Positions 9,767-19,360 of a stretch of DNA of 64,000 nt are shown here, in pieces. The position numbers and the translations under genes are program-made. This DNA is from Roseithermus sacchariphilus (GTDB lineage Bacteria > Bacteroidota > Rhodothermia > Rhodothermales > MEBIC09517). Within the stretch, counting starts at the first letter, position 1. Every line of letters begins with the position of its first letter. The DNA is taken from positions 3,610,449 through 3,674,448 of the forward strand of contig CP030158.1 in assembly GCA_003285105.1 (NCBI GenBank), in the 5' to 3' direction. The notes under the pieces are model-generated. The model ran no database searches, was not told where the DNA came from, and worked only from the letters and a program-made list of their open reading frames with translations.

Positions 9767-10103
9767 CAACCTGATGGGCACGGAACGACCTGGCAGGGAC
9801 GCGAAAGGCGAGCCAGAAACCGCGCTTAGCAGGTAGGAACAGAACGTTACGGATACGCTGTCTTCGTCATCACGGGGACGTCGCCGGAGGGGGGAGGCCG
9901 GACGGTCAGCGTGGCGTCGTAACCTTGCTCGATACGCAGATGCCGTTGCTAAGCGTGAAGGAAAAGAGGTGAGGCGTTAAGATAGGAGACGCCAGAGGAT
10001 TCCACAAGAGCGTATCGGCGGCGCCGGGTGGGGCTTAACACGCCCATCGTACCGGACCTCTCCCCGGCGGTTCCACCGGAAACCGACGATCCGGCTCGTC
10101 ACC
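9767..10103. other. Intergenic region upstream of porU
   Basis: No coding frame, RNA gene or repeat is recognisable in these 337 bp. Both flanking genes are on the minus strand, so the stretch should contain the end of the receiver/DHp transcript and the porU promoter. No convincing promoter box or T-tailed hairpin was found. Confidence 0.5.
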
Positions 10104-10808
10104 TCATTCCGGCAGGTCGCGCGGATTCTCCAGGGGTTCGATGCCGTGCTCGCGCAGGGTGTCCCGGATCGCGCTCAATGGTTGCAAGAGATCCGCGAGG
10201 CGCCGGCTGGCCTGCTCGATGTCCTCGATCGGCTGAAGGAGCGTCGGGTCGATCTCCATGACCCGGGCCAGTTCGAGCAGCAACTGGGCATTGCCGGAGA
10301 TGATGGCCAGCGGGTTGTTGACCTCGTGATACACCGCCGAAACCCGCGTCCGCACCTGCCGGAGCAGCGTTTCCAGCTCCTCGATGCGTGCCCGGTCCTC
10401 TTGCTCTTGCTGATGCGCGCGCATGATCTCCAGTAGTTTGAAGGGCAGTTCTCGTTCCGGGTGGCGGAGGGTATCGAGGCGGATACGGTTGCCGGGGACG
10501 TCAGGACCGGCCGGGGCATCGTGGAGCCGGATCACCGGGATGGCCCGGGCCACCGGCATGGTACCCACCAGATCGTCGGCGGTGCCATCGGACAGGTCCG
10601 GGCGCGTCAGCACCACGTCCACGGCCTCCGCATCCAGCCGCTGCCGCGCTGCGGCCACCGTGGGCGCGTGCACCACCCGCAGGCCCGGCACGCCGTCCAG
10701 GGCCTGCTCGATCCGGTCGGCCCGCTCCGGGTCGGACTCGACGAGCAGCACCGTGAGCCCCGCACGAGGCGAGGCGCCGGCGTTCCCATGAGGCGCGGCA
10801 GCGTTCAT
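10104..10808 (-). CDS. Degenerate receiver domain fused to a histidine-kinase DHp helix, no ATPase domain
   Basis: The 234-residue protein starts with a response-regulator-like fold (about 17-125). The phospho-acceptor position is Arg69 (DVVLTRPDLSDG, where Asp is normal), and the acidic pocket is reduced to ESD at 24-26. A coiled coil (130-155) leads into a histidine-kinase dimerisation helix with an intact H-box, HEVNNPLAIISGN, His161. The protein then stops, and no HATPase_c domain follows in any frame of the adjacent intergenic DNA. It could be a phosphotransfer protein taking phosphate from a separate kinase, or a phosphatase or scaffold. The next gene downstream is porU, on the same strand, 337 bp away. 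Confidence 0.7.
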   Translation of the reverse strand: MNAAAPHGNAGASPRAGLTVLLVESDPERADRIEQALDGVPGLRVVHAPTVAAARQRLDAEAVDVVLTRPDLSDGTADDLVGTMPVARAIPVIRLHDAPAGPDVPGNRIRLDTLRHPERELPFKLLEIMRAHQQEQEDRARIEELETLLRQVRTRVSAVYHEVNNPLAIISGNAQLLLELARVMEIDPTLLQPIEDIEQASRRLADLLQPLSAIRDTLREHGIEPLENPRDLPE

Positions 10809-10819
10809 CGACGTCGGCG

Positions 10820-11674
10820 TCAGCGTTCGGCCAGGGGGCGCCCGGCAACGGCCCGGATGCCCCGCTCGGTACGCTCCAGGTCCGCCACGGCCACATCGGG
10901 GTCGTGCTCGAAGAAGAGCTGCCAGCCGCCCTGTAGCGCCTGCTCCAGCAGCAACGCCTTCTCCTCCAGCGCCACCAGCGGCCGCACGTCATAGGCCATC
11001 CCCCAGGCCGGGGCCAGGTGGTGGGTGGTCGGCAACAGATCCGCCACGAAGACGAGCACGTCCTCCCCCGCCCCGATCTTCACGATCTGCTGGGCCTCGG
11101 TGTGGCCGTCCACGGTCATCACCTCGACGCCGGGCAGCAGCGGCCCCGGCCCCTCGACCAGGTGCAACTGGCCCGAGGCGGCCAGCGGCTCCAGCTTCTC
11201 GGCCAGGAACGAGCCCTTCTCCCGCGGATTCGGGTGCATCGCCCAGGACCAGTGGGCGGCCTGCACGTGGTACCGCGCCGACGGGAACGCCGGCACCAGC
11301 CGGTCCCCGACCCGGCGCGTGCCCCCGCCGGCATGGTCGAAGTGCAGGTGCGTCAGGATCACGTCGGTCACATCGGCGGCGGAGAATCCCGCCCCGGCCA
11401 GCGAGCGGTGCAGGTCACTGTGCGCGTGGTCGATGGCGAACAGGTCTGCGAAGCGATCGTCGTACGTGTCGCCGATGCCGGTGTCGATGAGCACGAGGCG
11501 GTCGCTGCTCTCCAGCAGCAGACAGCGCATGGCCAGCGTGATCCGGTTGCGCTCGTCCGGCGGCAGGCGGCGCGCCCACAGGGGCTTCGGCACAATGCCG
11601 AACATGGCCCCGCCGTCGAGCCGGAAGCGACCGGTTTCGAGGGTATGCAGGGTGTACGGACCGATACGGGTCAT
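10820..11674 (-). CDS. MBL-fold metallo-hydrolase
   Basis: The 284-residue cytosolic protein has the metallo-beta-lactamase motif THLHFDH (His109, His111, Asp113, His114). Further zinc-binding elements are VDGHT and FVADLLPTTHH downstream. No signal peptide is present. The family hydrolyses esters, thioesters, lactones or phosphodiesters, and the general architecture here is closest to the lactonase/quorum-quenching-like or glyoxalase II-like subgroup. The substrate cannot be deduced. The stop lies 11 bp before the receiver/DHp gene, so the two are probably cotranscribed, and the Lon-domain protein lies 48 bp upstream on the same strand. Confidence 0.85.
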   Translation of the reverse strand: MTRIGPYTLHTLETGRFRLDGGAMFGIVPKPLWARRLPPDERNRITLAMRCLLLESSDRLVLIDTGIGDTYDDRFADLFAIDHAHSDLHRSLAGAGFSAADVTDVILTHLHFDHAGGGTRRVGDRLVPAFPSARYHVQAAHWSWAMHPNPREKGSFLAEKLEPLAASGQLHLVEGPGPLLPGVEVMTVDGHTEAQQIVKIGAGEDVLVFVADLLPTTHHLAPAWGMAYDVRPLVALEEKALLLEQALQGGWQLFFEHDPDVAVADLERTERGIRAVAGRPLAER

Positions 11675-11722
11675 GGAAGACGGATTGGATTCAGAAGGGC
11701 GAGACGCCGGAAGCGATGGGCC

Positions 11723-12364
11723 TCACTCCGGCGGGAAGTCTTTGAAATGGCCGTTGGACTGGATGCGGCGGCGGAGTTCCTCCATCTGCTCCACCCGCGG
11801 GATGAGCGCTTCGAAGTGGGCGATGAGGAAAGCGATCCGCTCGTTTTCGCCCGGCATCTCCAGGAGGGCCTGCTTCTGCTCCAGCGGCAGGCCGGCGTTC
11901 TGGGCGAGCACATAAGAGACGTGCGGCACGTCCTGGTACAGACTCGGTCGCATGGTTCGCCCTGCCAGTTCGAGCAGCTTCATGTGCTGCGTGATGGCCC
12001 GTTCGCGCAGCGCCACGTCCGCATCCACGTCCGGCTCGTCGAGCAGTTCCACCTCGGCCCGCAGGTAGGGCGCCTCCTGGTCGAGGCGGAGCACACGAAA
12101 GCGCTGCTCCCCGGCGACGACGATCTCCATCCGACCGTCGTCGTAGCGCTTGACGACGCGCTCGATCCGTGCGGTGCAACCTACGCGCTCCATGCGGTCT
12201 TCGTTGAACAGGACGACGCCGAAGGGCACGTCGCGCTCCAGGCAATACTGGACCATGGCTTTGTAGCGCGGCTCGAAGATGTAGAGCGGCAGTCGCTCGC
12301 CGGGATAGAGCACCACACCAAGCGGAAACAGGGGCAGACCGGAAATCCGGGTCATCGGGATCAT
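11723..12364 (-). CDS. Lon substrate-binding (N-terminal) domain protein
   Basis: This protein of about 213 residues is a stand-alone LON_substr_bdg (LAN/PUA-like) domain. It starts with LPLFPLGVVLYPGERLPLYI and FEPRYKAMV, and lacks the AAA+ and protease domains of Lon. The C-terminal third is helical and acidic. Such proteins are common in bacteria and are thought to bind unfolded peptides, but their function is not settled. ATG 12364 is used as start; ATG 12355 and GTG 12373 are also in frame. It lies in a same-strand series with the MBL-fold hydrolase. Confidence 0.85.
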   Translation of the reverse strand: MIPMTRISGLPLFPLGVVLYPGERLPLYIFEPRYKAMVQYCLERDVPFGVVLFNEDRMERVGCTARIERVVKRYDDGRMEIVVAGEQRFRVLRLDQEAPYLRAEVELLDEPDVDADVALRERAITQHMKLLELAGRTMRPSLYQDVPHVSYVLAQNAGLPLEQKQALLEMPGENERIAFLIAHFEALIPRVEQMEELRRRIQSNGHFKDFPPE

Positions 12365-12503
12365 CGGGTTCACAACAGGATCGCCGGAAGCCCGCGCGGG
12401 CAGGCACCCGTCGGACGGGATACGGGGTCTTGGACGCAGGAAGCGGTCCGAACGGTTCCACCGGGTCGCCGCCCTCCCGCCGCCGCAGGACGGCGGGGCG
12501 CCC

Positions 12504-14300
12504 TCAGGTCCGAACCGGGGCGCCGCCCGTCTGGCGGAGGTGCCACAGCCAGGCTCCGCCGAGCGCCGCCACGGCCGTCATCACCAGCGCCGAGTTCCAG
12601 CGCAGCAGCAGCCAGCCGCCCGTGCCGAACATCAGCCCGAAGAGCAGCAGCACCGCCGCCGCCGTGCGCTGGAGGTCGTGGCGTAGCGACTGGGCCGGAG
12701 CCACCCCGGTTGCGGCCCGCTGCCGCCGCCAGCCCGGGCCGCCGGGACGCACCTGCCGGTAGAACGCCTCCAGCGTGGCCTCCGACTCCGGCGGCGTCAG
12801 GAAGAGCACGGCCAGCCACACCGCCGTCGTCAGCCCCGTGATGACGATCAGCCGCACGCCGAAGTCGTCGATCGTCAGCACCGGCACGAGCGTCGTGAAC
12901 AGCCCGACGAGGAAGCCCGCCACCATCGCGGCCAGCTCCGCCCAGGCGTTGATGCGCCACCAGAACCAGCGCAGGATGAGCACCACGCCCGGCCCCGTGC
13001 CGATGGCGATCACCAGACGGAACACGGTGGCGACGTCCTCGGCGAAAAAGGCGGCCACGGCCCCCAGCGCGGTGATGAGCGCCGACGCCACCCGCCCCAC
13101 CATCACCAGCTCGGCCTGCGAGGCCGCCGGATGCAGGAAGCGCCGGTACAGGTCGTTCGTGAGGTAGGACGCGCCCCAGTTGATCTGCGTCGAGATCGTG
13201 CTCATGAACGCCGCCACGAGCGAGGCCACGACCAGCCCCAGCATCCCGGCAGGCAGGAAGTCCAGCATCAACATCGGATACCCCAGCTCCCGGTCCTCCA
13301 GGTCCGGGTAGAGCACCAGCGCCGCCAGCGCCACCAGCACCCAGGGCCAGGTCCGCACCACGTAATGCATCAGGTTGAAGAACCAGGCCGCCTTCTCCGC
13401 CTCGTGCTCGTCCCGGGCCGCGACGAGCCGCTGGATGAACTCCCCGCCGCCGTCCGACCGGCGAAAGGTCCACCATTGCACGAAGACGTAGGCGAAGAAC
13501 GTCGTGGCCGAGATGCCGGCGAAGGCGCTCCAGCCGATGCCGAACCAGGCCTCGGGGTCCCACGTGAGCGGGATGAAGGCGAGCACGTCGAAGGCCGTCT
13601 CGGCCTGCACGCGGCGGACGAGCCCTCCCAGGCCGCCGACCTCCGGGCTGGCGAGGGCATAGACGGCGACGAGGATCGCCCCGAAGAGGGCCAGGAAGAA
13701 CTGGAAGAAGTCCGTGGCGACGACGCCCCAGAGGCCGGAGAAACCGGCGTAGGCCAGTACCAGGAGCGACAGGCCGATGACCGAGAGCAGCTTGGGGTCG
13801 AACCCGGCCACCGTGCCCTCGCCGAAGCCGAGCGCCTCCCACACGCCCAGCGCCCCGACGACCTTCACGGCCGCCAGCATGATGTAGCCGATGCCGATGC
13901 AGTTGATCGGTACGGCGAAGAGGAACGCCTTGGTGGCCCGCAGCACCGCCGCCGGACGGCCGCCGTAGCGGCGCTCGATCAGCTCGGCGTCGGTGACGAC
14001 CTCGCTGCGCCGCCAGAGGCGGGCGAAAAGGTAGATCAGCGCCACGTGCCCCACGCCGAAGGCCCACCATTCCCAGTTGCCCGCGATCCCGCGGTTACCG
14101 ACCACCCCGGCGATGTAGAGCGGTGTGTCGATCGAGAAGGTCGTCGCCGCCATCGACGTCCCGGCCAGCCACCAGGGCAACGAGCGGCCGGAGACGAAGA
14201 AGTCCTCCAGCGACCGCGACGCCCGCCGCGAGAGGTAGACGCCCAGCCCGAGTGTGGCCAGGATGTACAGACCGACGATGACCCAGTCGAGAACCTGCAT
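12504..14300 (-). CDS. Sodium:solute symporter (SSS family)
   Basis: The 598-residue integral membrane protein has about 13-14 hydrophobic helices. It begins MQVLDWVIVGLYILATLGLGVYLSRR, with the typical EDFFVSGRSLPWWLAGTSMAATTFS signature of the SSS/SLC5 family shortly after. This gives the ATG at 14300 as start rather than an upstream in-frame ATG without membrane character. The family couples Na+ entry to uptake of sugars, amino acids or carboxylates. The substrate is not predictable here. Related Bacteroidota proteins are usually annotated as Na+/sugar or Na+/sialic acid symporters. The gene is divergent from the outer-membrane barrel gene at 14501. Confidence 0.88.
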   Translation of the reverse strand: MQVLDWVIVGLYILATLGLGVYLSRRASRSLEDFFVSGRSLPWWLAGTSMAATTFSIDTPLYIAGVVGNRGIAGNWEWWAFGVGHVALIYLFARLWRRSEVVTDAELIERRYGGRPAAVLRATKAFLFAVPINCIGIGYIMLAAVKVVGALGVWEALGFGEGTVAGFDPKLLSVIGLSLLVLAYAGFSGLWGVVATDFFQFFLALFGAILVAVYALASPEVGGLGGLVRRVQAETAFDVLAFIPLTWDPEAWFGIGWSAFAGISATTFFAYVFVQWWTFRRSDGGGEFIQRLVAARDEHEAEKAAWFFNLMHYVVRTWPWVLVALAALVLYPDLEDRELGYPMLMLDFLPAGMLGLVVASLVAAFMSTISTQINWGASYLTNDLYRRFLHPAASQAELVMVGRVASALITALGAVAAFFAEDVATVFRLVIAIGTGPGVVLILRWFWWRINAWAELAAMVAGFLVGLFTTLVPVLTIDDFGVRLIVITGLTTAVWLAVLFLTPPESEATLEAFYRQVRPGGPGWRRQRAATGVAPAQSLRHDLQRTAAAVLLLFGLMFGTGGWLLLRWNSALVMTAVAALGGAWLWHLRQTGGAPVRT

Positions 14301-14500
14301 GGTGTTGCGGAGGGACGGCGTGGCGAAACGAACCGGAAGGTAGACACCGGGCGGGAAAGACACCGTTGATTTTTCGGCGGCGTCGGACGCGGTCCGGCCG
14401 GAGGGCGGATGCCGGGCGCCGGGCGGCGGCGGTTCCGGGCGGAACCGGAAGCCCCGCCGGCTGGTCCGTATCGCGCTCTGCCAGCCTGCCCCCTGCCCGC

Positions 14501-15865
14501 GTGCCCCGCCTCACCCCCTCCGTCGCCTGCCTCCTCGGCTCGATCGCGTTGCTGTTCGGCACGCCCGGCGCCGTGCCAGCCCAGCCGGTCGCCTTCGGCG
14601 CGTGGGACGATCCGAGCGAGCAGTTGCAGGAGGTCTGGTGGCGGCGCGAGAGCAGCCTGGACGTCATGAGCGGCCTGTCCCTGATCGCCGCGCAATGGCG
14701 GGGCGCCGCAAGCCTCTCGGCCAACCTCGTCACCCGCCCGGTCACCGCCCGCCTCCGCGGCACCGTCCGTGCCGGCACGCTGGGCCGCTATCGCCCGGAT
14801 CTGGACGAGCCCTACGACGCCCTCCGGCTGCTGGAGTTCATGCGATTCACGCCACCGCGCCGCTCCGCCACCCACGTTCGCATCGGCCTCATCAACCGCA
14901 CCCGCCTGGGCACGGGCCACCTGATGGACTTCTACCGCTCGGACATGGCGTGGGACGAGCGCACCGTGGGCGCGGAGATGTACCACGCCTGGGGCTTCGG
15001 CGCCATAGAGGCCCTCACCGACAACCTGCTCCTCGACCGCGTCGTCGGCGGGCGGCTGATGCTGCAACCGCTGGGGTGGACGGGGAGCCCCCGCTTCGGC
15101 TCGCTCCGGCTCGGCGTCTCCTACGTCACCGACCTGCAAACGCACCGCGCCGACGCCCGCCCACTGATCGGCTACAACGTGGACGCGTCGTTCGATGCCT
15201 TCAACTCCGGTTCCATCGTCCTGCAGCCCTTTGCCAGCGTGGCGTGGTACCGCCACCAGGGGCGCGGGCTGGCCTTCGGCGCCACGGTCGACAGCCCCAA
15301 CTTCATCGACCTGGCTCGCTTCCACCTGCGCATGGTGCTCTACTACAGCGGCGAGGCCTTCATCCCGGGGTACTTCGGCGCCTTCTACACCGTCCACAAC
15401 CCCCACGCTCGCATCCTCAACGGGGAACGCTTCCTGGCGGATTCGACGGCGCAGCGGGTCGTGGGGGTGCCGCTGGAGGCGGCCCGGGGGGGCAATGCCT
15501 TCGCCACCGAGCTGCGCGTCCACATCTTCCAGCAGTTCGAGCTGTGGTACTTCTTCCGCCGGCACTACGGCACGCAGGCGCTCAGCGACTACCATCTGCG
15601 CCTCTACCTCCACGCCCGCAATCGCCTGCGCCTGGGCGTCGGAGCCGACCGGGGCGGCCTCCGCGGCTTCGGCTCGCTCTTCAGCGACCTGGGCGACCAG
15701 GCGGCCCTCGTCTTCAACCTGGACTACCGCCTCGCCGGGGCGATGTGGCTGTTCGTGCACGCCCGCTACACCTACGAGCGCCGGTCCGATGCCCCGGACG
15801 GCTCCGCGCGCTACCTGGTCCAGCGCCGCTTCGAACCCCTCACCGGTTTCCGCGTCCGCCTGTAG
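14501..15865 (+). CDS. Exported beta-barrel outer-membrane protein, unknown function
   Basis: A GTG at 14501 gives a 454-residue protein with a good signal peptide (VPRLTPSVACLLGSIALLFG, then PAQPVAFG). The frame also opens upstream at ATG 14366, but that extension is Arg-rich and unlike a signal sequence. The body alternates short hydrophobic strands with Tyr/Arg/Asp-rich turns (LRLYLHARNRLRLGVGADRG, WLFVHARYTYERR) and ends RFEPLTGFRVRL, as expected of a barrel of about 16-18 strands. No named family was recognised. It could be a porin-like or structural barrel. Its divergent neighbour is the symporter. Confidence 0.7.
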   Translation: MPRLTPSVACLLGSIALLFGTPGAVPAQPVAFGAWDDPSEQLQEVWWRRESSLDVMSGLSLIAAQWRGAASLSANLVTRPVTARLRGTVRAGTLGRYRPDLDEPYDALRLLEFMRFTPPRRSATHVRIGLINRTRLGTGHLMDFYRSDMAWDERTVGAEMYHAWGFGAIEALTDNLLLDRVVGGRLMLQPLGWTGSPRFGSLRLGVSYVTDLQTHRADARPLIGYNVDASFDAFNSGSIVLQPFASVAWYRHQGRGLAFGATVDSPNFIDLARFHLRMVLYYSGEAFIPGYFGAFYTVHNPHARILNGERFLADSTAQRVVGVPLEAARGGNAFATELRVHIFQQFELWYFFRRHYGTQALSDYHLRLYLHARNRLRLGVGADRGGLRGFGSLFSDLGDQAALVFNLDYRLAGAMWLFVHARYTYERRSDAPDGSARYLVQRRFEPLTGFRVRL

Positions 15866-15958
15866 GGGTTTCCCGGCACGCGGCCCGGGCCGTTGAACGT
15901 TTCCCGGCCGGCGCGTTTACTACCTCAGCAGCCCTCGTTCCCCGACCCGCAGACCATC

Positions 15959-18112
15959 ATGCGCCCGGACTTCACCAGGATCGCCTATCAGCCCGCCCGC
16001 CCGGCCTCGCCGGCCGCCGCCGATCCCTGGCTGACGCCGGAAGGCATCGAGGTGGCCGGCCACCTCGGCCCCGAGGCGCTCGCCGGCGTCGAGCACCTGC
16101 ACTACGCCGCCGGCCTGCCCCCCTTCCTGCGCGGGCCCTACAGCACCATGTACACCCTCCGGCCCTGGACCATCCGCCAGTACGCGGGCTTCTCCACGGC
16201 CGAGGCTTCCAACGCCTTCTACCGCCGCGCCCTGGCCGCCGGGCAGAAAGGCCTCTCCGTCGCCTTCGACCTGGCCACCCACCGCGGCTACGACTCCGAC
16301 CATCCCCGCGTCGTCGGGGACGTCGGCAAGGCCGGAGTCGCCATCGACACGGTCGAGGACATGAAGATCCTCTTCGACGGCATCCCGCTCGACCGGATGT
16401 CCGTCTCGATGACGATGAACGGGGCCGTGCTGCCCGTGATGGCCTTCTACATCGTCGCGGCCGAGGAGCAGGGGGTACGGACCGACCAGCTCAGCGGAAC
16501 CATCCAGAACGACATCCTGAAGGAGTTCATGGTCCGCAACACCTACATCTACCCCCCGGCTCCGTCGATGCGCATCGTGGGCGACATCTTCGCCTACACC
16601 GCCCGGCACATGCCGCGCTTCAACTCGATCTCGATCAGCGGCTACCACATGCAGGAGGCCGGCGCCACGGCGGACCTGGAACTGGCCTACACGCTGGCCG
16701 ACGGGCTGGAGTACATCCGCACCGGACTGCAGGCGGGCCTGGCGATCGACGACTTCGCGCCGCGTCTGTCCTTCTTCTTCGCGATGGGCATGAACCACTT
16801 CATGGAGATCGCGAAGCTGCGGGCGGCCCGGTTGCTCTGGGCGAAGATCGTCAAGACGTTCGACCCGCAGAACCCGAAGTCGATGGCGCTGCGGACGCAT
16901 TGCCAGACCTCCGGCTGGAGCCTGACGGCGCAGGACCCGTTCAACAACGTCGTCCGCACCTGCATCGAGGCGCTCTCGGCCGCGCTGGGCCACACGCAGT
17001 CGCTGCACACCAACTCGCTCGACGAGGCCATCGCGCTGCCGACGGACTTCTCGGCCCGCATCGCGCGTAACACGCAGCTCTTCCTGCAGGAGGAAACCGA
17101 CCTGACGCGCGCCATCGACCCGTGGGCGGGAAGCTACTACGTGGAGTACCTGACGGACCGCCTCGCTCGGCGGGCCTGGTCGCTGATCGAGGAGGTCGAG
17201 GCCCACGGCGGGATGACGCGGGCCATCGAGGAGGGCCTCCCGAAGCGACGCATCGAGGAGGCCGCCGCCCGCAAGCAGGCCCGGATCGACACGGGCAAGG
17301 ACGTGATCGTGGGCGTCAACCGCTACCGGCGCGACCGCGAAGACCCCATCGACATCCTGGAGGTCGACAACACGGCGGTGCGCCGGGCGCAGATCGAGCG
17401 GCTGGCGGCGGTCCGGGCGACGCGGGACGAGGCGGCCGTGCAGGCGGCCCTGAATGCCCTCACCGAAGCTGCCCGGACGGGCCGGGGCAACCTGCTCACG
17501 CTGTCCGTCGAGGCCGCCCGTCACCGTGCCACCCTCGGGGAAATCTCGTATGCCATGGAACGCGTATTCGGCCGCCATCAGGCACAGCCCCAGGCCATCA
17601 CCGGCGTCTATGCCCGCGAGGTGGCCGGAGACGCCGCCTTCGCCGCCGCGCGGGCGCTGGCCGACCGCTTCGCCGAGCGCGAAGGCCGGCGCCCCCGCAT
17701 CCTGGTCGCCAAGCTCGGCCAGGACGGCCACGACCGCGGGGCGAAGGTGATCGCCACCGCCTTTGCCGACCTGGGGTTCGACGTGGACATCGGCCCGCTC
17801 TTCCAGACCCCGGAGGAAGCCGCCCGGCAGGCCGTCGAAAACGACGTGCACATCCTGGGCGTCTCCAGCCTCGCCGGCGCCCACAAGACGCTCGTCCCGC
17901 AGGTGCTCGACGAGCTGGCGCGGCGGGGACGGGACGACATCCTGGTGGTGGCCGGCGGGGTGATCCCGCCGCAGGACTACGAGGCGCTCTATGCCGCCGG
18001 CGTGACCGGCATCTTCGGCCCCGGCACGGTGATCGCCGAGGCGGCCCGGCAGATCCTGGAGGTGCTGCTGGACGAACCCGCCCCCCACGCCGAGACGCCC
18101 GCCCGCGGATGA
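15959..18112 (+). CDS. scpA: Methylmalonyl-CoA mutase, single-chain
   Basis: The 717-residue enzyme interconverts (R)-methylmalonyl-CoA and succinyl-CoA using adenosylcobalamin. The N-terminal TIM-barrel substrate domain is recognisable from [20 protein letters not shown] and [20 protein letters not shown]. The C-terminal B12-binding domain (about 575-715) carries LGQDGHDRG, with His591 as the lower axial cobalt ligand, and a GVSSLAGAH loop. Length and order match the large catalytic chain of bacterial mutases (E. coli ScpA/Sbm type), with no separate small subunit beside it. ATG 15959 (MRPDF) was preferred to ATG 15893. Its stop overlaps the start of the MeaB gene, giving translational coupling. 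It shows that the organism depends on AdoCbl, relevant to the riboswitch at 38.7 kb. Confidence 0.95.
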   Translation: MRPDFTRIAYQPARPASPAAADPWLTPEGIEVAGHLGPEALAGVEHLHYAAGLPPFLRGPYSTMYTLRPWTIRQYAGFSTAEASNAFYRRALAAGQKGLSVAFDLATHRGYDSDHPRVVGDVGKAGVAIDTVEDMKILFDGIPLDRMSVSMTMNGAVLPVMAFYIVAAEEQGVRTDQLSGTIQNDILKEFMVRNTYIYPPAPSMRIVGDIFAYTARHMPRFNSISISGYHMQEAGATADLELAYTLADGLEYIRTGLQAGLAIDDFAPRLSFFFAMGMNHFMEIAKLRAARLLWAKIVKTFDPQNPKSMALRTHCQTSGWSLTAQDPFNNVVRTCIEALSAALGHTQSLHTNSLDEAIALPTDFSARIARNTQLFLQEETDLTRAIDPWAGSYYVEYLTDRLARRAWSLIEEVEAHGGMTRAIEEGLPKRRIEEAAARKQARIDTGKDVIVGVNRYRRDREDPIDILEVDNTAVRRAQIERLAAVRATRDEAAVQAALNALTEAARTGRGNLLTLSVEAARHRATLGEISYAMERVFGRHQAQPQAITGVYAREVAGDAAFAAARALADRFAEREGRRPRILVAKLGQDGHDRGAKVIATAFADLGFDVDIGPLFQTPEEAARQAVENDVHILGVSSLAGAHKTLVPQVLDELARRGRDDILVVAGGVIPPQDYEALYAAGVTGIFGPGTVIAEAARQILEVLLDEPAPHAETPARG

Positions 18113-19200
18113 TGACGGACCGCCCGAACCGCCCGACCGGCGATCCGGCCCTCCAGGTCTCGCCCGGCACGGCACACGCCCCGTCGATCAACCCCGCCGC
18201 CCGCCGCCGCCCCCGCCCGGCCCTGCCCGTGCAGGACTACGTCGACGGCATCCGCCGGGGCGACCGCGGCCTCCTCAGCCGGGCGATCACGCTCGTCGAG
18301 AGCACCCGGCCGGAGCACCGCCGGCTCGCACAGGACATCCTGGATCGCTGTATGCCCGAGACGGGCCGCTCCATCCGGGTCGGGATCACCGGCGTGCCGG
18401 GGGTCGGCAAAAGCACGTTCATCGAAGCCCTCGGCACGCACCTGACCCGCTCCGGCCACCGCCTCGCCGTGCTCGCCATCGACCCCAGCAGCGCCCGCTC
18501 CGGCGGCAGCATCCTGGGCGACAAGACGCGCATGCCCGGGCTGTCCCGGGATCCGAACGCCTTCATCCGCCCCTCGCCCACCGGCGGGTCGCTCGGCGGC
18601 GTGGCCCGGTCCACCCGCGAGACGATGCTGCTCTGCGAGGCCGCCGGCTTCGACGTGATCTTCGTGGAAACCGTCGGCGTCGGGCAATCGGAGACGACCG
18701 TCGCGTCGATGGTCGACTTCTTCCTGCTGCTGGTGCTGGCCGGCGCGGGGGACGAGTTGCAGGGCATCAAACGCGGCATCATGGAGATGGCGGACGCCAT
18801 CGCCGTCAACAAGGCGGACGGCTCCAACCGGGCGGCCGCGCTCGAAGCCCGCCGGGCCTATCAGTCCGCACTACGGCTTTTCCCCCCCGCGGAGTCCGGC
18901 TGGTCCCCGCAGGTCCTCACCTGCTCGGCCCTGACGGGAGAAGGCATCCCGGAGGTCTGGGCCACCATCAAGGCGTACCGCGCACAGACGCAGGCCAGCG
19001 GGTACTTCACCCGTAAACGCCGGGAGCAGGTCCGCCTCTGGATGCATCAGGTCATCGAGGAACGGCTGCGTGCGCACTTCTTCTCCCACCCGGCCGTCCG
19101 CGACGCGCTGCCGACCATCGAGGCCGACGTGATGGCCGGACGGCTCGCGCCGACGGCGGCCGCCGAGCGCCTGCTGGCAGCCTACGAGGACCGCTCCTGA
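18109..19200 (+). CDS. meaB: Methylmalonyl-CoA mutase-associated GTPase MeaB
   Basis: The 363-residue G3E-family GTPase protects and reactivates methylmalonyl-CoA mutase and gates AdoCbl delivery. The Walker A motif GVPGVGKST is at 95-103. The switch and base-recognition elements follow, with [29 protein letters not shown] and VNKAD all clear. About 40 extra residues precede the conserved core and look disordered (Pro/Arg-rich). The start codon overlaps the mutase stop (ATGA at 18109-18112); ATG 18112 is an equivalent alternative. The two-gene arrangement is the usual one. Confidence 0.94.
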   Translation: MMTDRPNRPTGDPALQVSPGTAHAPSINPAARRRPRPALPVQDYVDGIRRGDRGLLSRAITLVESTRPEHRRLAQDILDRCMPETGRSIRVGITGVPGVGKSTFIEALGTHLTRSGHRLAVLAIDPSSARSGGSILGDKTRMPGLSRDPNAFIRPSPTGGSLGGVARSTRETMLLCEAAGFDVIFVETVGVGQSETTVASMVDFFLLLVLAGAGDELQGIKRGIMEMADAIAVNKADGSNRAAALEARRAYQSALRLFPPAESGWSPQVLTCSALTGEGIPEVWATIKAYRAQTQASGYFTRKRREQVRLWMHQVIEERLRAHFFSHPAVRDALPTIEADVMAGRLAPTAAAERLLAAYEDRS

Positions 19201-19360
19201 CGCTGCGCGCACGAACCGCACCGCCACCGCCCCTCGACATTCAACCCGTGATGTTCGACATTACAGGGCCGATGTCGTCGGCACCGGACGCAGGGCCCGG
19301 GTCGGGATCTCATACCGGCTTCCCCCTCGCCTGCTGACGCGGCAAACACGCCCTCCATCG

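Noticed and set aside
6257..9829. Very long open frame (about 1190 codons) on the plus strand, opposite porU, and a similar one opposite GH78 (20886-23705).
   Set aside because: Both are antisense shadows produced by GC-rich codon use. Their sequence is low-complexity (Arg/Gly/Val/His-rich) with no recognisable domains, whereas the minus-strand PorU and plus-strand GH78 frames carry intact catalytic motifs.
9767..10103. Possible small RNA in the 337-bp gap before porU.
   Set aside because: I found no T-tailed hairpin or promoter boxes, so I cannot support an RNA gene.
12370..14070. 566-codon minus-strand frame inside the symporter gene.
   Set aside because: It overlaps the symporter in a shifted frame and is Arg/Gly-rich without hydrophobic helices. 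The other frame gives a clear SSS transporter.
14036..15760. 574-codon minus-strand frame opposite the barrel gene.
   Set aside because: It has no domain or signal and is Gly/Val/Glu-rich in the manner of GC shadows. The plus-strand barrel frame has a signal peptide and alternating strands.
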